The notes under the pieces were generated by a model that made no database searches, was not told the DNA's origin, and worked only from the letters and a program-made list of their open reading frames with translations. From an uncultured Butyrivibrio sp. (GTDB taxonomy: Bacteria > Bacillota > Clostridia > Lachnospirales > Lachnospiraceae), in NCBI GenBank assembly GCA_947168935.1, contig CAMVNV010000003.1:1-60002 (forward strand): a stretch of DNA of 60,002 bases, given 5' to 3'. Made by a program: the position numbers and the translations under genes. Shown in pieces: positions 1 through 9,199 of the stretch; position 1 is the stretch's first letter, and each line of letters starts with the position of its first letter.

Positions 1-262
1 ATATTTTATCATCTAATATAAATGTATTTACACTAATACTTTCATTTTCGAGTAGAGATAATAGTCTTGCGGAAGGGCCGTTTGGTACATTCATGCCACT
101 TTCCCGTGCTTGTACAGTCTTTTTTGAGACCCCCAGCCATTTAGCCAGGAACCCTTGCGAGGTTCCTGTTTTTTACGGATGTTTTTAATGTCTTCAGCAG
201 TATATTCTTTTACCTGTTCTACATGGCAATATGAATTATATTTATCTTTCATCACTCTTCTC
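1..262 (-). pseudogene. Frameshifted HTH (XRE/antitoxin-like) gene, truncated by window edge
   Basis: Minus strand reads MKDKYNSYCHVEQVKEYTAEDIKNIRKKQ, then in another frame TSQGFLAKWLGVSKKTVQARESGMNVPNGPSARLLSLLENESISVNTFILDDKI; the frame changes near 161-168. Confidence 0.7.
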
Positions 263-398
263 TTTATCCATAAATAAGGGATTTTAAGCCACAATTATTA
301 GTCTTGCTAATATAATCTTCCTTTTAATTATATTTTCTCAATCGGCATTTGTATACTCAAAGAATCTATACTATTAAATAGTATAGTATTCACTTAGA

Positions 399-1751
399 AT
401 GAGTTTATGGGGAATAAAAACTGCTCAAGATTGGGGGAATATGTCTGAAAAAATATCCAGAATGAAACTTAATGACAGGGAAACAATTGAAATCGGAGTT
501 ATAAGAAAGCAGCCACTATCAAAGATAGCGACTATCTTAAATCGTCATGTAGCTTCTATTGCCCGTGAAATAAAGAAGCATCGCATCTTTGTAAGAGGCA
601 GTTACTATTCAGGAAATGACTGCAACGGAGCAAAAGGATGCACTAAAAGGCATGTATGTGGAGATGAAGCATGCCCTATGTATTGCTATGCATGCTCTAA
701 AGATTGCCACAAGTATTGTACTGATTATTACAGCACTAAATGCACTGATTATATGAAACCGCCATATGTATGCAATGGTTGTGACAATAGACGATACTGT
801 AACGATGACAGGTATTTTTACGAAGCCAAAGTTGCAGACAAAAAGTCAGTCGAAACAAGAAAAACCTCGAGGGAAGGTATACATCTCACTGATGAGGAAC
901 TGTCCGGAGTAAACAGGATTTTGTCAGAAGGCATCAAGAAAGGTCAGCCACTGGCTCACATCTTTGCAGTACACGAGCAAGAAATACCGATAACCAGCCG
1001 TACTGCATATATCTATATCAATGATGGGCTTCTCGATGTCCGTAGTATAGATCTCCGCAGGCAGACAAGATACAAAAAAAGAAGAAAAAAGAAATCTGAA
1101 TCAGGTATTCTCAACCAGAAGTTTAGACAGGGACGGACATACATTGACTTTACAAAGCTTATGGAAAACAGATCTGAGAAAGATGTATTTGAGTTGGATA
1201 CAGTCAAAGGCAAGCGAAATCAGAAAAAGGTAATGCTTACCATTATATTCCGCAGAAACAGCGTGATGATTGTGTTTCTTATGCCAGACTGTACTGCTGA
1301 TTCAGTAATAGACAGATTTGACTACCTTGAAAAAGGTCTAGGTAAAGAGTGTTTTACAAGACTTTTCGGGATAGGACTTGCTGATAATGGCAGCGAATTC
1401 AAGGTTGTAGATAAGCTCGAACAGTCTATAGAGATTGAGGGGGCTCTAAGAACCAATATCTATTATTGTGATCCTATGCAGTCAGGCCAGAAAGGCCGTC
1501 TGGAAAAGAACCATGAGTACATCCGGTATGTGATTCCAAAAGGAACATCTCTTGCTCCATACACTCAGGAAGACATTACTCTTCTTGTAAATCACATCAA
1601 CAGCACCAAACGGCCGGGACTTAATAACCTCTCTCCCTATGAGATGGTTTCTGAAGATGATGAGGATATGCACAAACTCATGAAACTTCTCGATCTTAAA
1701 CCTATCCCGGCTAATGAAGTAAATCTTACAAAAGAACTTCTAATGAAGTAA
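399..1751 (+). CDS. IS30-family transposase (probable start ATG 441)
   Basis: N-terminal HTH (LSKIATILNRHVASIAREIKKH), DDE-type blocks (ELDTVKG, DNGSEF, GRLEKNHEYIRYVIPKGTSL), Cys-rich insert. Confidence 0.9.
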   Translation: MSLWGIKTAQDWGNMSEKISRMKLNDRETIEIGVIRKQPLSKIATILNRHVASIAREIKKHRIFVRGSYYSGNDCNGAKGCTKRHVCGDEACPMYCYACSKDCHKYCTDYYSTKCTDYMKPPYVCNGCDNRRYCNDDRYFYEAKVADKKSVETRKTSREGIHLTDEELSGVNRILSEGIKKGQPLAHIFAVHEQEIPITSRTAYIYINDGLLDVRSIDLRRQTRYKKRRKKKSESGILNQKFRQGRTYIDFTKLMENRSEKDVFELDTVKGKRNQKKVMLTIIFRRNSVMIVFLMPDCTADSVIDRFDYLEKGLGKECFTRLFGIGLADNGSEFKVVDKLEQSIEIEGALRTNIYYCDPMQSGQKGRLEKNHEYIRYVIPKGTSLAPYTQEDITLLVNHINSTKRPGLNNLSPYEMVSEDDEDMHKLMKLLDLKPIPANEVNLTKELLMK

Positions 1752-2000
1752 TTTTCAATTCTGAAAAGTAATATGAGCAGATAATTTCCCCGGCAACTAC
1801 ATAATTCGTGATGCAAATGGGTTGCGATAACTATTTCAAACTTATCGTGAGTCGTCTTTTTAGTTTGCGAACTTAACAGGTGATGTTTTTTAAGTTGCCC
1901 ATTTTAAGGCATTTTTAGACATAAAAAATGACCTGAACATAACATTTTTCAGGTCATTTCGTGATATACATGCTAAAAGGTTGCGTTAACTTTTTCATTC
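399..2000 (+). mobile_element. IS30-like insertion sequence; boundaries uncertain
   Basis: Transposase plus two right-end-like sequences, GGTTGCGATAACTATTTCAAACTT (~1820) and GGTTGCGTTAACTTTTTCATTCAA (~1979); no matching left end seen. Confidence 0.5.
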
Positions 2001-2129
2001 AAGCCTGGGTCGCGTGAATCCGCACCAGTGCTGGCTTTGAGTACAATCAAGTGCTCGCTTATCTTGTAACCCTTGATTTTATAATATTTTTAGCTGTTTA
2101 TATTATGCTCTTGTGTTATACTGAACTAC

Positions 2130-2654
2130 ATGAAAACATTAAAAAAACCTTTTGAAAACTTACTTAAAACATTTGCTTTCCTAGTGGCAGGATATTTTTT
2201 CATTCGTGTATTTTTAGCCTTGTTTGGCTTGCAGTTCAGAGCCTGGATCAATGTTATATGGGTTGTGACCACTGGTCTTACATTTGTTGCAGGACTTATA
2301 CAGAAAGCATCTAAAACCGAAGACCAAAAAGTACAATTAGGAATTTCATCTGTGTTTTTGTTTGGCTTACTTATGATATGTATGCCACTTCTCCTCTATC
2401 CATTTGCTTCTTCATTTATAGAGATTGTCCCTCTTAAAGAAGATGTTATTGAAATGGATGGACATAAACTTATTGCTAGTCACAATATAGGCTTTATGGA
2501 TCCTGATATGCAATTCTACGAATATAAGAACTTTATGTTTTCAGGCGTTCATTGTGTATATCATGGCTGGGGCTATGGCACTGACGAAAATGGTGAAATA
2601 TACCTTTATTGGGACGAAGAAACGATCTACGATGTAAATGAAATCTTAGACTGA
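2130..2654 (+). CDS. Hypothetical membrane protein
   Basis: ORF with several hydrophobic segments; followed by a terminator-like hairpin. Confidence 0.6.
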   Translation: MKTLKKPFENLLKTFAFLVAGYFFIRVFLALFGLQFRAWINVIWVVTTGLTFVAGLIQKASKTEDQKVQLGISSVFLFGLLMICMPLLLYPFASSFIEIVPLKEDVIEMDGHKLIASHNIGFMDPDMQFYEYKNFMFSGVHCVYHGWGYGTDENGEIYLYWDEETIYDVNEILD

Positions 2655-2696
2655 TTATAACCACATTGTAATTTACTATATTATCTATAATACTTA

Positions 2697-2737
2697 GCGA
2701 TGGCTATGCAAGACCGCATAACCATCGCTCTTTTTTG
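2697..2737 (+). terminator. Rho-independent terminator
   Basis: AGCGATGGCTATGC...GCATAACCATCGCT followed by CTTTTTT. Confidence 0.75.
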
Positions 2738-2774
2738 TCATAAGATTTTTTAGATTATTATCCGATATATAGTA

Positions 2775-3959
2775 GTGACTAAGTTTGATTTGAACCTTAC
2801 TCTTCTGTTTTTTATAGATTTAATATCCACCAACTACCAATGTGCTTTTGCAAAAAGGAACTGGGACTATATGGATATGTTGAAAAAACTTTGGTCATTA
2901 GTTTTACCAAAGAATACAAAAGAAATAAATGATATTGTTGATATGGACAATATGTCCAGCATTAAGGCTATGAGCATTTTTACAGCTATTGTAGAAAGCC
3001 TTGTAATGCTTCGTTATCTGATCATATATCGCGAAAATCTATATTTTAATCTTACTACAGCAGTCAATATAACAGTTGTCTTTTCGTGTGTTATATTAGC
3101 TACGTTGGCTGATCTTTTTATTCAGGGCAAAATTCATGGACATAAGTTGTCTGTGTTTATCGTGCTCATGTTCATAATTATCATATCCTTTTTTAGCATG
3201 TATACCTCTTATACTAACTATAAGGTGGGCAGACAGATTCTGGTTTTGTTTGTAGCCAATGTCAGTATTATATCTTTCCTTCAGATAACGCCTTTATATC
3301 ATATGGTGCTATTGATTTTTGAATTTATTCTTCTGTATTCCATGTTATATTCCGTTGACGGAGCCAAAAATATTGTATTTGTAAACGCATTTTCTTATCT
3401 CATAGTAGTTTTGATCTTATGTGTTGTTAGTTATCACCGGAAAAATGATTCGGTTATTGCGACCTACGAGGCCAGACAACGTGCTGAAGATTTCTATATA
3501 AAATCATCTGAAGATCAGCTCACAGGTCTCATGAACAGATTCGCACTTGATTCTATCAAGATCAAAAAGGGTTTAACCTTCTGCGTTGCGATGACTGATA
3601 TTGACCTATTTAAGACATATAACGATAAATACGGCCATCTCAAAGGCGATGATGTAATCAAGATGGCTGCGTCCAATCTTCTTAATGTTTTCAGGAAAAA
3701 AGACTGCTTCCGTTATGGCGGCGATGAATTCCTGATCTTGACTACAAAACTAACGGAGGTAACCTTTAAGCAGCGTATGTCAGACTGGGAAAAGATGGTA
3801 ATGGAAACAAAGGTCGAAGGCATCGATACGCCAATAAGAATAAGTTATGGTGTTGCCTGCGGAATTGTATATTCCAAAGAAGATCTGATGGCACTTATCA
3901 AAGAAGCAGATGATAAGCTCTATAAGATCAAATCGATAAGGCATAATGATACAGTATAG
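2775..3959 (+). CDS. Membrane-associated GGDEF protein, probable diguanylate cyclase (probable start 2871)
   Basis: Hydrophobic N-terminal half; DQLTGLMNR, DIDLFKTYNDKYGH, YGGDEF motifs. Confidence 0.9.
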   Translation: MTKFDLNLTLLFFIDLISTNYQCAFAKRNWDYMDMLKKLWSLVLPKNTKEINDIVDMDNMSSIKAMSIFTAIVESLVMLRYLIIYRENLYFNLTTAVNITVVFSCVILATLADLFIQGKIHGHKLSVFIVLMFIIIISFFSMYTSYTNYKVGRQILVLFVANVSIISFLQITPLYHMVLLIFEFILLYSMLYSVDGAKNIVFVNAFSYLIVVLILCVVSYHRKNDSVIATYEARQRAEDFYIKSSEDQLTGLMNRFALDSIKIKKGLTFCVAMTDIDLFKTYNDKYGHLKGDDVIKMAASNLLNVFRKKDCFRYGGDEFLILTTKLTEVTFKQRMSDWEKMVMETKVEGIDTPIRISYGVACGIVYSKEDLMALIKEADDKLYKIKSIRHNDTV

Positions 3960-3979
3960 ATTCTGAGTTAAAAGAATTC

Positions 3980-4010
3980 AGCCGGCAAAGATTTTCGTCT
4001 TTACCGGCTG
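3980..4010. terminator. Bidirectional terminator-like hairpin between convergent genes
   Basis: AGCCGGCAAAGATTTTCGTCTTTACCGGCT. Confidence 0.7.
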
Positions 4011-4038
4011 TTATATATTTTGGTCATTAAGATTCGTT

Positions 4039-4791
4039 TTATTTAGAAAGTCCTGAAAGAAACTGCCTTGTCCTCTCCTCTTTCGGATTCTCTATAAGGT
4101 CTCTTGCAGGTCCTTTTTCAACGATCATTCCATCATCCATGAATATTGCTATGTCAGCCACATCTCTGGCAAAAGACATCTCGTGAGTTACAATGATCAT
4201 GGTAGTCTTTTGGTCTGCCAGGTTACGTATTACCTTGAGAACTTCTCCTGTAAGCTCAGGATCAAGGGCTGATGTAGGCTCGTCAAAGCACAGAATATCT
4301 GGTTTAAGGGCAAGAGCTCTTGCTATGGCAACTCTTTGCTGCTGACCACCTGAAAGCTGGTGTGGATAGTTATCCATACGCTCAGAAAGTCCCATCTGAT
4401 CAAGGAGTCTTTTGCCGTTTTCAATGATCTGAGCCTTTTCGCTGCTGTCTGCATCAAGGAGAGGCGCAAGTGTAACGTTTTCAAGGGCTGTATACTGTGG
4501 GAAAAGGTTGAACTGCTGGAATACAAGGCCAAAGTGAAGTCTGTTCTTTCTAAGGTCATTTGCGTTTGTTACAGGGCTTGCTCCGTCAAAGAGCTGTTGC
4601 CCCTTAACAGTTATTGTACCTTCGTCAGCAAGCTCGAGGAAATTAAGGCACCTTAAAAGTGTTGTCTTACCACTTCCTGAAGATCCGATTATGGATATGA
4701 CCTGTCCGTCCTCAAGGTCAAAGCTTATTCCCTTTAGTATCTGTGTATTATCAAATTTCTTTTTTAAATCTCTAACTTCTAAAATTGCCAT
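4039..4791 (-). CDS. Amino acid ABC transporter ATP-binding protein
   Basis: Walker A GSSGSGKTTLL, LSGGQQQRVAIARAL, Walker B ILCFDEPTSALDPE; start set at MAILEVRDLKK. Confidence 0.93.
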   Translation of the reverse strand: MAILEVRDLKKKFDNTQILKGISFDLEDGQVISIIGSSGSGKTTLLRCLNFLELADEGTITVKGQQLFDGASPVTNANDLRKNRLHFGLVFQQFNLFPQYTALENVTLAPLLDADSSEKAQIIENGKRLLDQMGLSERMDNYPHQLSGGQQQRVAIARALALKPDILCFDEPTSALDPELTGEVLKVIRNLADQKTTMIIVTHEMSFARDVADIAIFMDDGMIVEKGPARDLIENPKEERTRQFLSGLSK

Positions 4792-4801
4792 AAGGTGTTT
4801 C

Positions 4802-5458
4802 CTATCTGAAATAGCTAAGTTTTTTCTCGATATACCCAAACAGACATGTAAGTAGTCCGCTGAATATCAGATAAAAGGCGCCTGTGTAAAACAAGGGCCA
4901 GATAATACCGCTACTCTTGATAAAGGCCTGTCCGTTCCAGATTATCTCGTAAACGGCTATTACTCTGGCAAGAGAGGTATCCTTAACAAGAGTAATGACT
5001 TCGTTTGAGATTGGCGGAACGATGCGCTTTATAACCTGAAGAAGGATTACTTTAAAGAATATCTGCTTCTTGGTCATACCAAGGACCTGACCAGCTTCGT
5101 ACTGGCCCACAGGAATAGACTGGATGCCGCCTCTGTATATCTCTGAAAAATAGCAGGCATAGTTGATCACAAATGCAACGAGCGCTGCAATAAATCGTCC
5201 TGTTGTGCTGGAGCCCCATACATTTACGCCAAGGAATATTCCCGGGCCATAGTAAATTACAAGGAGCTGAAGCATCAGAGGCGTTCCACGGATTATCCAT
5301 ATGATAAATCTGACGGGATATTTAACTATAGCGGCCTTGCTCATAGATCCAAAGCAGACTAAAAGGCCGAGAGGCAGGGAAAAAACAAGTGTAAGAGCAA
5401 ATAACTTGATCGTCCCTAAAAAGCCCTCTAAGAGGGATAAGGTTACTGTATAGAACAT
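4802..5458 (-). CDS. Amino acid ABC transporter permease
   Basis: Polar amino acid permease features (RGTPLMLQL, EIYRGGIQSIPVGQYEAGQVLGM). Confidence 0.92.
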   Translation of the reverse strand: MFYTVTLSLLEGFLGTIKLFALTLVFSLPLGLLVCFGSMSKAAIVKYPVRFIIWIIRGTPLMLQLLVIYYGPGIFLGVNVWGSSTTGRFIAALVAFVINYACYFSEIYRGGIQSIPVGQYEAGQVLGMTKKQIFFKVILLQVIKRIVPPISNEVITLVKDTSLARVIAVYEIIWNGQAFIKSSGIIWPLFYTGAFYLIFSGLLTCLFGYIEKKLSYFR

Positions 5459-5472
5459 GTACTTGCTGCTCC

Positions 5473-6285
5473 TTATTTCTGCTCTACAAGCGCATCCTGT
5501 ACGCCGTAGGTCTTAGCAATTTCCTGCATAGAGCCATCTGCATAGAAAGCTTTGAGCTGGTCATTGATATAAGCAGCAAGGTCTGAACCTTTACGGCAAC
5601 CGATACCATATTCTTCAGTTGTAAGTTCAACTGTGTGTGTAAGATCAGCGTAGCTTGTGCCTTCGCCAACCATAGCGCCTGCCATGAGAAGGTCTATGAT
5701 GCAAGCTCCGGATGTACCTGCAGCAACTTCCATTACAGCATCAGCCTGAGATGTAACAGATGTGAATTCAAAGCCGTTATCTGTAGCAGCCTGCTCACCG
5801 GCAGATCCTGATTCAACTGCAAAGCTTAATGACTTAACATCTTCAGCGCTCTGGTATTTGCCTGCGTCTGCAGCAGGAACTACAACTACCTGTGCGTTAT
5901 TAAGATAAGGGTTTGTGCACTCCATAGCGCTTGTAACTTCGCTTGTAAGAGTCATGCCGTTCCATACAACGTCGATTGACTTGTTCTCAAGCTCTAAGAT
6001 CTTGTTGTCCCAGTCGATCTCTACGAACTCAACTTCTACGCCAAGGGACTCTGCAACCTTTTTTGCCATATCAGCATCAAAGCCGATCCAGTCACCGTTG
6101 TCATCCTTGTAATCCATAGGAGCGAAATCTGTGATTCCAACGATCAGAGTTCCTTTTTCCTTGATATATTCAACGTCGCTTTCAGCGTTTGTGCCATTAC
6201 TAGCGCTAGCTTTAGAATCGCCACAAGCTGTCATGCCAAGAACCATAGTAAGTGCAAGTAAAGAAGCCATAAGTTTTTTCTTCAT
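5473..6285 (-). CDS. Amino acid ABC transporter substrate-binding lipoprotein
   Basis: Lipobox MVLGMTACG; periplasmic-binding-protein motifs (GTLIVGITDFAPMDY, GFDADMAKKVAE). Confidence 0.93.
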   Translation of the reverse strand: MKKKLMASLLALTMVLGMTACGDSKASASNGTNAESDVEYIKEKGTLIVGITDFAPMDYKDDNGDWIGFDADMAKKVAESLGVEVEFVEIDWDNKILELENKSIDVVWNGMTLTSEVTSAMECTNPYLNNAQVVVVPAADAGKYQSAEDVKSLSFAVESGSAGEQAATDNGFEFTSVTSQADAVMEVAAGTSGACIIDLLMAGAMVGEGTSYADLTHTVELTTEEYGIGCRKGSDLAAYINDQLKAFYADGSMQEIAKTYGVQDALVEQK

Positions 6286-6435
6286 AATATTAATTTTCCT
6301 CCAGGGGTATTTTTAACGTGATAATCTTTTACCACTCTACCATACTAAAGCGATATTGGCAATAGTCTATTTTCTTTTATCTTTCCATTACGAAAAAAAG
6401 ATGCAGCCTGTAATCATATAACATGGAATTAAAAT

Positions 6436-6478
6436 AAAGGCGATGGTAAAGCATTTTACTTAACCATCGCCTTATCTT
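6436..6478 (-). terminator. Rho-independent terminator
   Basis: AAGGCGATGGT...ACCATCGCCTT with a T-rich tail on the minus strand. Confidence 0.75.
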
Positions 6479-6524
6479 TGTATTATCAGTCTAATGTGAA
6501 TCTCATGTATGAGCACATCTGGTC

Positions 6525-7712
6525 TTAGTTTTCACCATCAGTGAAAGTATATGTTTCGTTGTGAACCATACCAGTGTCAGGATTAGTAACAACAACTGTA
6601 ACTGTAACAGTACCATCACCATTATCCTCTACAACAGTACCATAGTCATATGTTGAATCATCTGTTCCATTTTCATCAATTCCGATGTTGAAATCATAGT
6701 CTTCGCCATACTGTGTTATGTGAAGGTTGCCTTCGTTTGTACCGGTTGCTTCATCAGAAGAGGTCATTGTACCATAACTATCTGATGCACCTGAATACTG
6801 AACTCCTGTGTCCAGTACAAAGTTTCCACTTTCAGGAATACCTGTAGTGCTGTAATCATCTGGTAATTGTGAATTAGCAATAGAACTATTATATGCCTCC
6901 TGTGACATTACAGTAACAGTCACTGATGCAATTTCATCAATATTATTATGGTTTCCATCATTAGTCTTTGCAGCATATCCTGATGTAGCCTTATAAATAA
7001 TTATTTCAGCATCACCATTTGTCTTAATAGTTCCAAGCTTTTCGTAGCCTTCAGGAAGACATGTACCGCTTGGTGCAACAACATATGACTCTCCTGTGTC
7101 AGCATTATAAACAGCTACTGGCTCACCATTTGAGTTTGCAGTATTAACTGCCTCCTGAACAGAGTCATAGTCTGTAGTGCCCATAAGCTCTGATGCATGA
7201 TAATTATTTGCATCAACTTTTTTGGCATTATCAAAGAAAGGAACTAATGTAATGCCGTTATCTTTACAAGCCTTTTCTGTTGTGATTGTACGGCCTTCTG
7301 CCTGTCCATACATAATATAATGAATGTAATAGCTAAGAATGTCGTTTCCAAAAGCTTCTCTTAAATCCGGATATGCACTGGCATATGCAGCAGGATCAAA
7401 ATCAGGCCATCCTTTTCTACCTTCCCAGAGGCCGCACTTAATGAAATGTCCAAAAAGAACATTAAAGTCTGTGCCAAGTACATCTACGACGTCCTGATTG
7501 CTTTCTGCATAGTACATAGCATCAAAACGGCTTTCTAATAATGCCTTGTACTCTTCATTAACTACTCCGTACTTTACCATAGATGGATTACTTGCCTGAT
7601 TAAGGCCAGATGCCATAGTCGAGAACGTTGTGCCTGCAGCCAATGCTAAAGCTATAGCAAAAGCCAAAGCAAAAATACTTTTTCTTTTCATAATTTTTCT
7701 CCCATTCACCAA
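6525..7712 (-). CDS. Secreted protein with ~40-aa [FY]D..Y...[NP]D......G.D....HF...G..EGR repeats
   Basis: Signal peptide; FDAMYYAESNQDVVDVLGTDFNVLFGHFIKCGLWEGR and FDPAAYASAYPDLREAFGNDILSYYIHYIMYGQAEGR. Confidence 0.8.
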   Translation of the reverse strand: MVNGRKIMKRKSIFALAFAIALALAAGTTFSTMASGLNQASNPSMVKYGVVNEEYKALLESRFDAMYYAESNQDVVDVLGTDFNVLFGHFIKCGLWEGRKGWPDFDPAAYASAYPDLREAFGNDILSYYIHYIMYGQAEGRTITTEKACKDNGITLVPFFDNAKKVDANNYHASELMGTTDYDSVQEAVNTANSNGEPVAVYNADTGESYVVAPSGTCLPEGYEKLGTIKTNGDAEIIIYKATSGYAAKTNDGNHNNIDEIASVTVTVMSQEAYNSSIANSQLPDDYSTTGIPESGNFVLDTGVQYSGASDSYGTMTSSDEATGTNEGNLHITQYGEDYDFNIGIDENGTDDSTYDYGTVVEDNGDGTVTVTVVVTNPDTGMVHNETYTFTDGEN

Positions 7713-7869
7713 TAACTCATCAAGAAAAATTCATTTGAACGTGAAATTCATTTGAGTATGATTTTCTCTTGACCGAAAAGTATCTTAATATTTTATCGCT
7801 AAATTGTCAACACACAAATGCAGTATTCTTCTAGGTTTGATAAAAAAATTGTTATTAAATTGAACAAAA

Positions 7870-7901
7870 AACGATGGCTGGGCTTATCACCTGGCCATCG
7901 T
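7870..7901 (-). terminator. Rho-independent terminator
   Basis: ACGATGGCCAGGTGATAAGCCCAGCCATCGT followed by TTTTTT on the minus strand. Confidence 0.75.
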
Positions 7902-7913
7902 ATATGACATCTT

Positions 7914-7936
7914 TTATGAACATGTTCATTTAGATT
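7914..7936. repeat. 23-bp dispersed repeat with palindromic TGAACATGTTCA core, copy 1
   Basis: TTATGAACATGTTCATTTAGATT; identical copy at 25131-25153. Confidence 0.8.
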
Positions 7937-7952
7937 ATTCTGTTATCATAAT

Positions 7953-8867
7953 TTATCTTTTAACTAGTTTTTTTCTTTGCTCAGCAATGTACGTAAGTCT
8001 CTTGTTTATAAGATCTTTTACAAATTGCTGACTGTCTTCTTTTACCAGGAAGTACATATAAGATTCAAGTACTACTGACTGTGGAAGACCTCTTCCGACT
8101 AATTTGAAATTCTTAAAGCCCCTGTCAATATAGTCCTTAATCTGTTCCTTTGAGATGAAGGCTGGCTTATTCTTACAGTCTGCAAAGGTCTTTTTTTCCT
8201 GTCTGTTGGGACATGGAAAAGGTTTTGCCACTTCAAATTGAAGCTGCTTTCTAGCTTCATCCTTGTAGTGTTCGAGACGCTTTGGACAGTTTGGGAAACA
8301 GATTTCGTCAACAAGTATTTCAACTCTGTCTGCCATAGGCTCGAGGTCTTTTAATACTTCCTCGTTATGATTCATGTCATAGTCAAGGACAACCATGAAA
8401 TAGTCCTTGTTAAGCTCTTCATGGAGCTTTTCCGGGTCTTTGATTCTTTTTGTAGTAGATGAGATAAATTTGTAATTTGGATAGTTCTTTCTAAGATACC
8501 CCTCAAGTATCTCGGTGTTCACAAGGACCTGGTTCTTGCCATTGTCTGCAATATGCATTATCAGATTACAAAAGGTATCATCGAGATGCTTTTCCTCAAT
8601 AAGAGGATTGGTCCAGGTAAAGCGTATTGGAACGTTTTTGGAATTGTAAAGCTTGATGATGTTTTCAATCTCGTTCTTGGGACAAAAGCCCAGAACAGTT
8701 CTTCCTCCGTTCCATATTGCTCCCGGGAAAGTGCCATAAACACTTCCAACGCGGTAGTTGTCGTAGAAACAATCAGGATATTTTTGCATAATGTCGATTA
8801 AAGTTGTATTTAGATCCCTGAAAATACTAAACCCCGGCAAATGCCAATAGATGTAATGATCCTTCAT
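7953..8867 (-). CDS. Conserved protein, possibly U32-peptidase-like
   Basis: Intact ORF; EILVDEICFPNCPKRLEHY and PFPCPN cysteine motifs; family assignment tentative. Confidence 0.55.
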   Translation of the reverse strand: MKDHYIYWHLPGFSIFRDLNTTLIDIMQKYPDCFYDNYRVGSVYGTFPGAIWNGGRTVLGFCPKNEIENIIKLYNSKNVPIRFTWTNPLIEEKHLDDTFCNLIMHIADNGKNQVLVNTEILEGYLRKNYPNYKFISSTTKRIKDPEKLHEELNKDYFMVVLDYDMNHNEEVLKDLEPMADRVEILVDEICFPNCPKRLEHYKDEARKQLQFEVAKPFPCPNRQEKKTFADCKNKPAFISKEQIKDYIDRGFKNFKLVGRGLPQSVVLESYMYFLVKEDSQQFVKDLINKRLTYIAEQRKKLVKR

Positions 8868-9123
8868 TCCCCAAATCTTCCCTTCAATTTATTTACATAA
8901 CCCAAATCGCAAAAGCGACATGAAAGTATTATACAACACAAATGCAGCTTTTGTGCGGAAAATGTCATAAAATATACAAAAGTTTGTTTCAAATCATAAG
9001 AGTTTCCATCATTTTAGCTAATAATCTTTACTTAACTATTCTAATAAATTAGCCATAAACTGAATAATGTATATCACTGAAACGTGATTAAGCTCTGTGT
9101 TTGTGGATTTTGAATAATTAAAA

Positions 9124-9153
9124 GAACACCTGATAGTGCTTATCAGGTGTTCG
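9124..9153 (-). terminator. Terminator hairpin
   Basis: GAACACCTGATA-GTGCT-TATCAGGTGTTC, 12-bp stem. Confidence 0.75.
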
Positions 9154-9199
9154 AATACCAGTTTCACAATATGCTAACTATATTAGTTTATTCTTATCG

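Noticed and set aside
2005-2095. Possible coding remnant (minus strand ...CTQSQHWCGFTRPRLE* or STGADSRDPGLNEKVNATF*)
   Set aside because: Too short to assign a frame or family; may simply be IS-flanking DNA.
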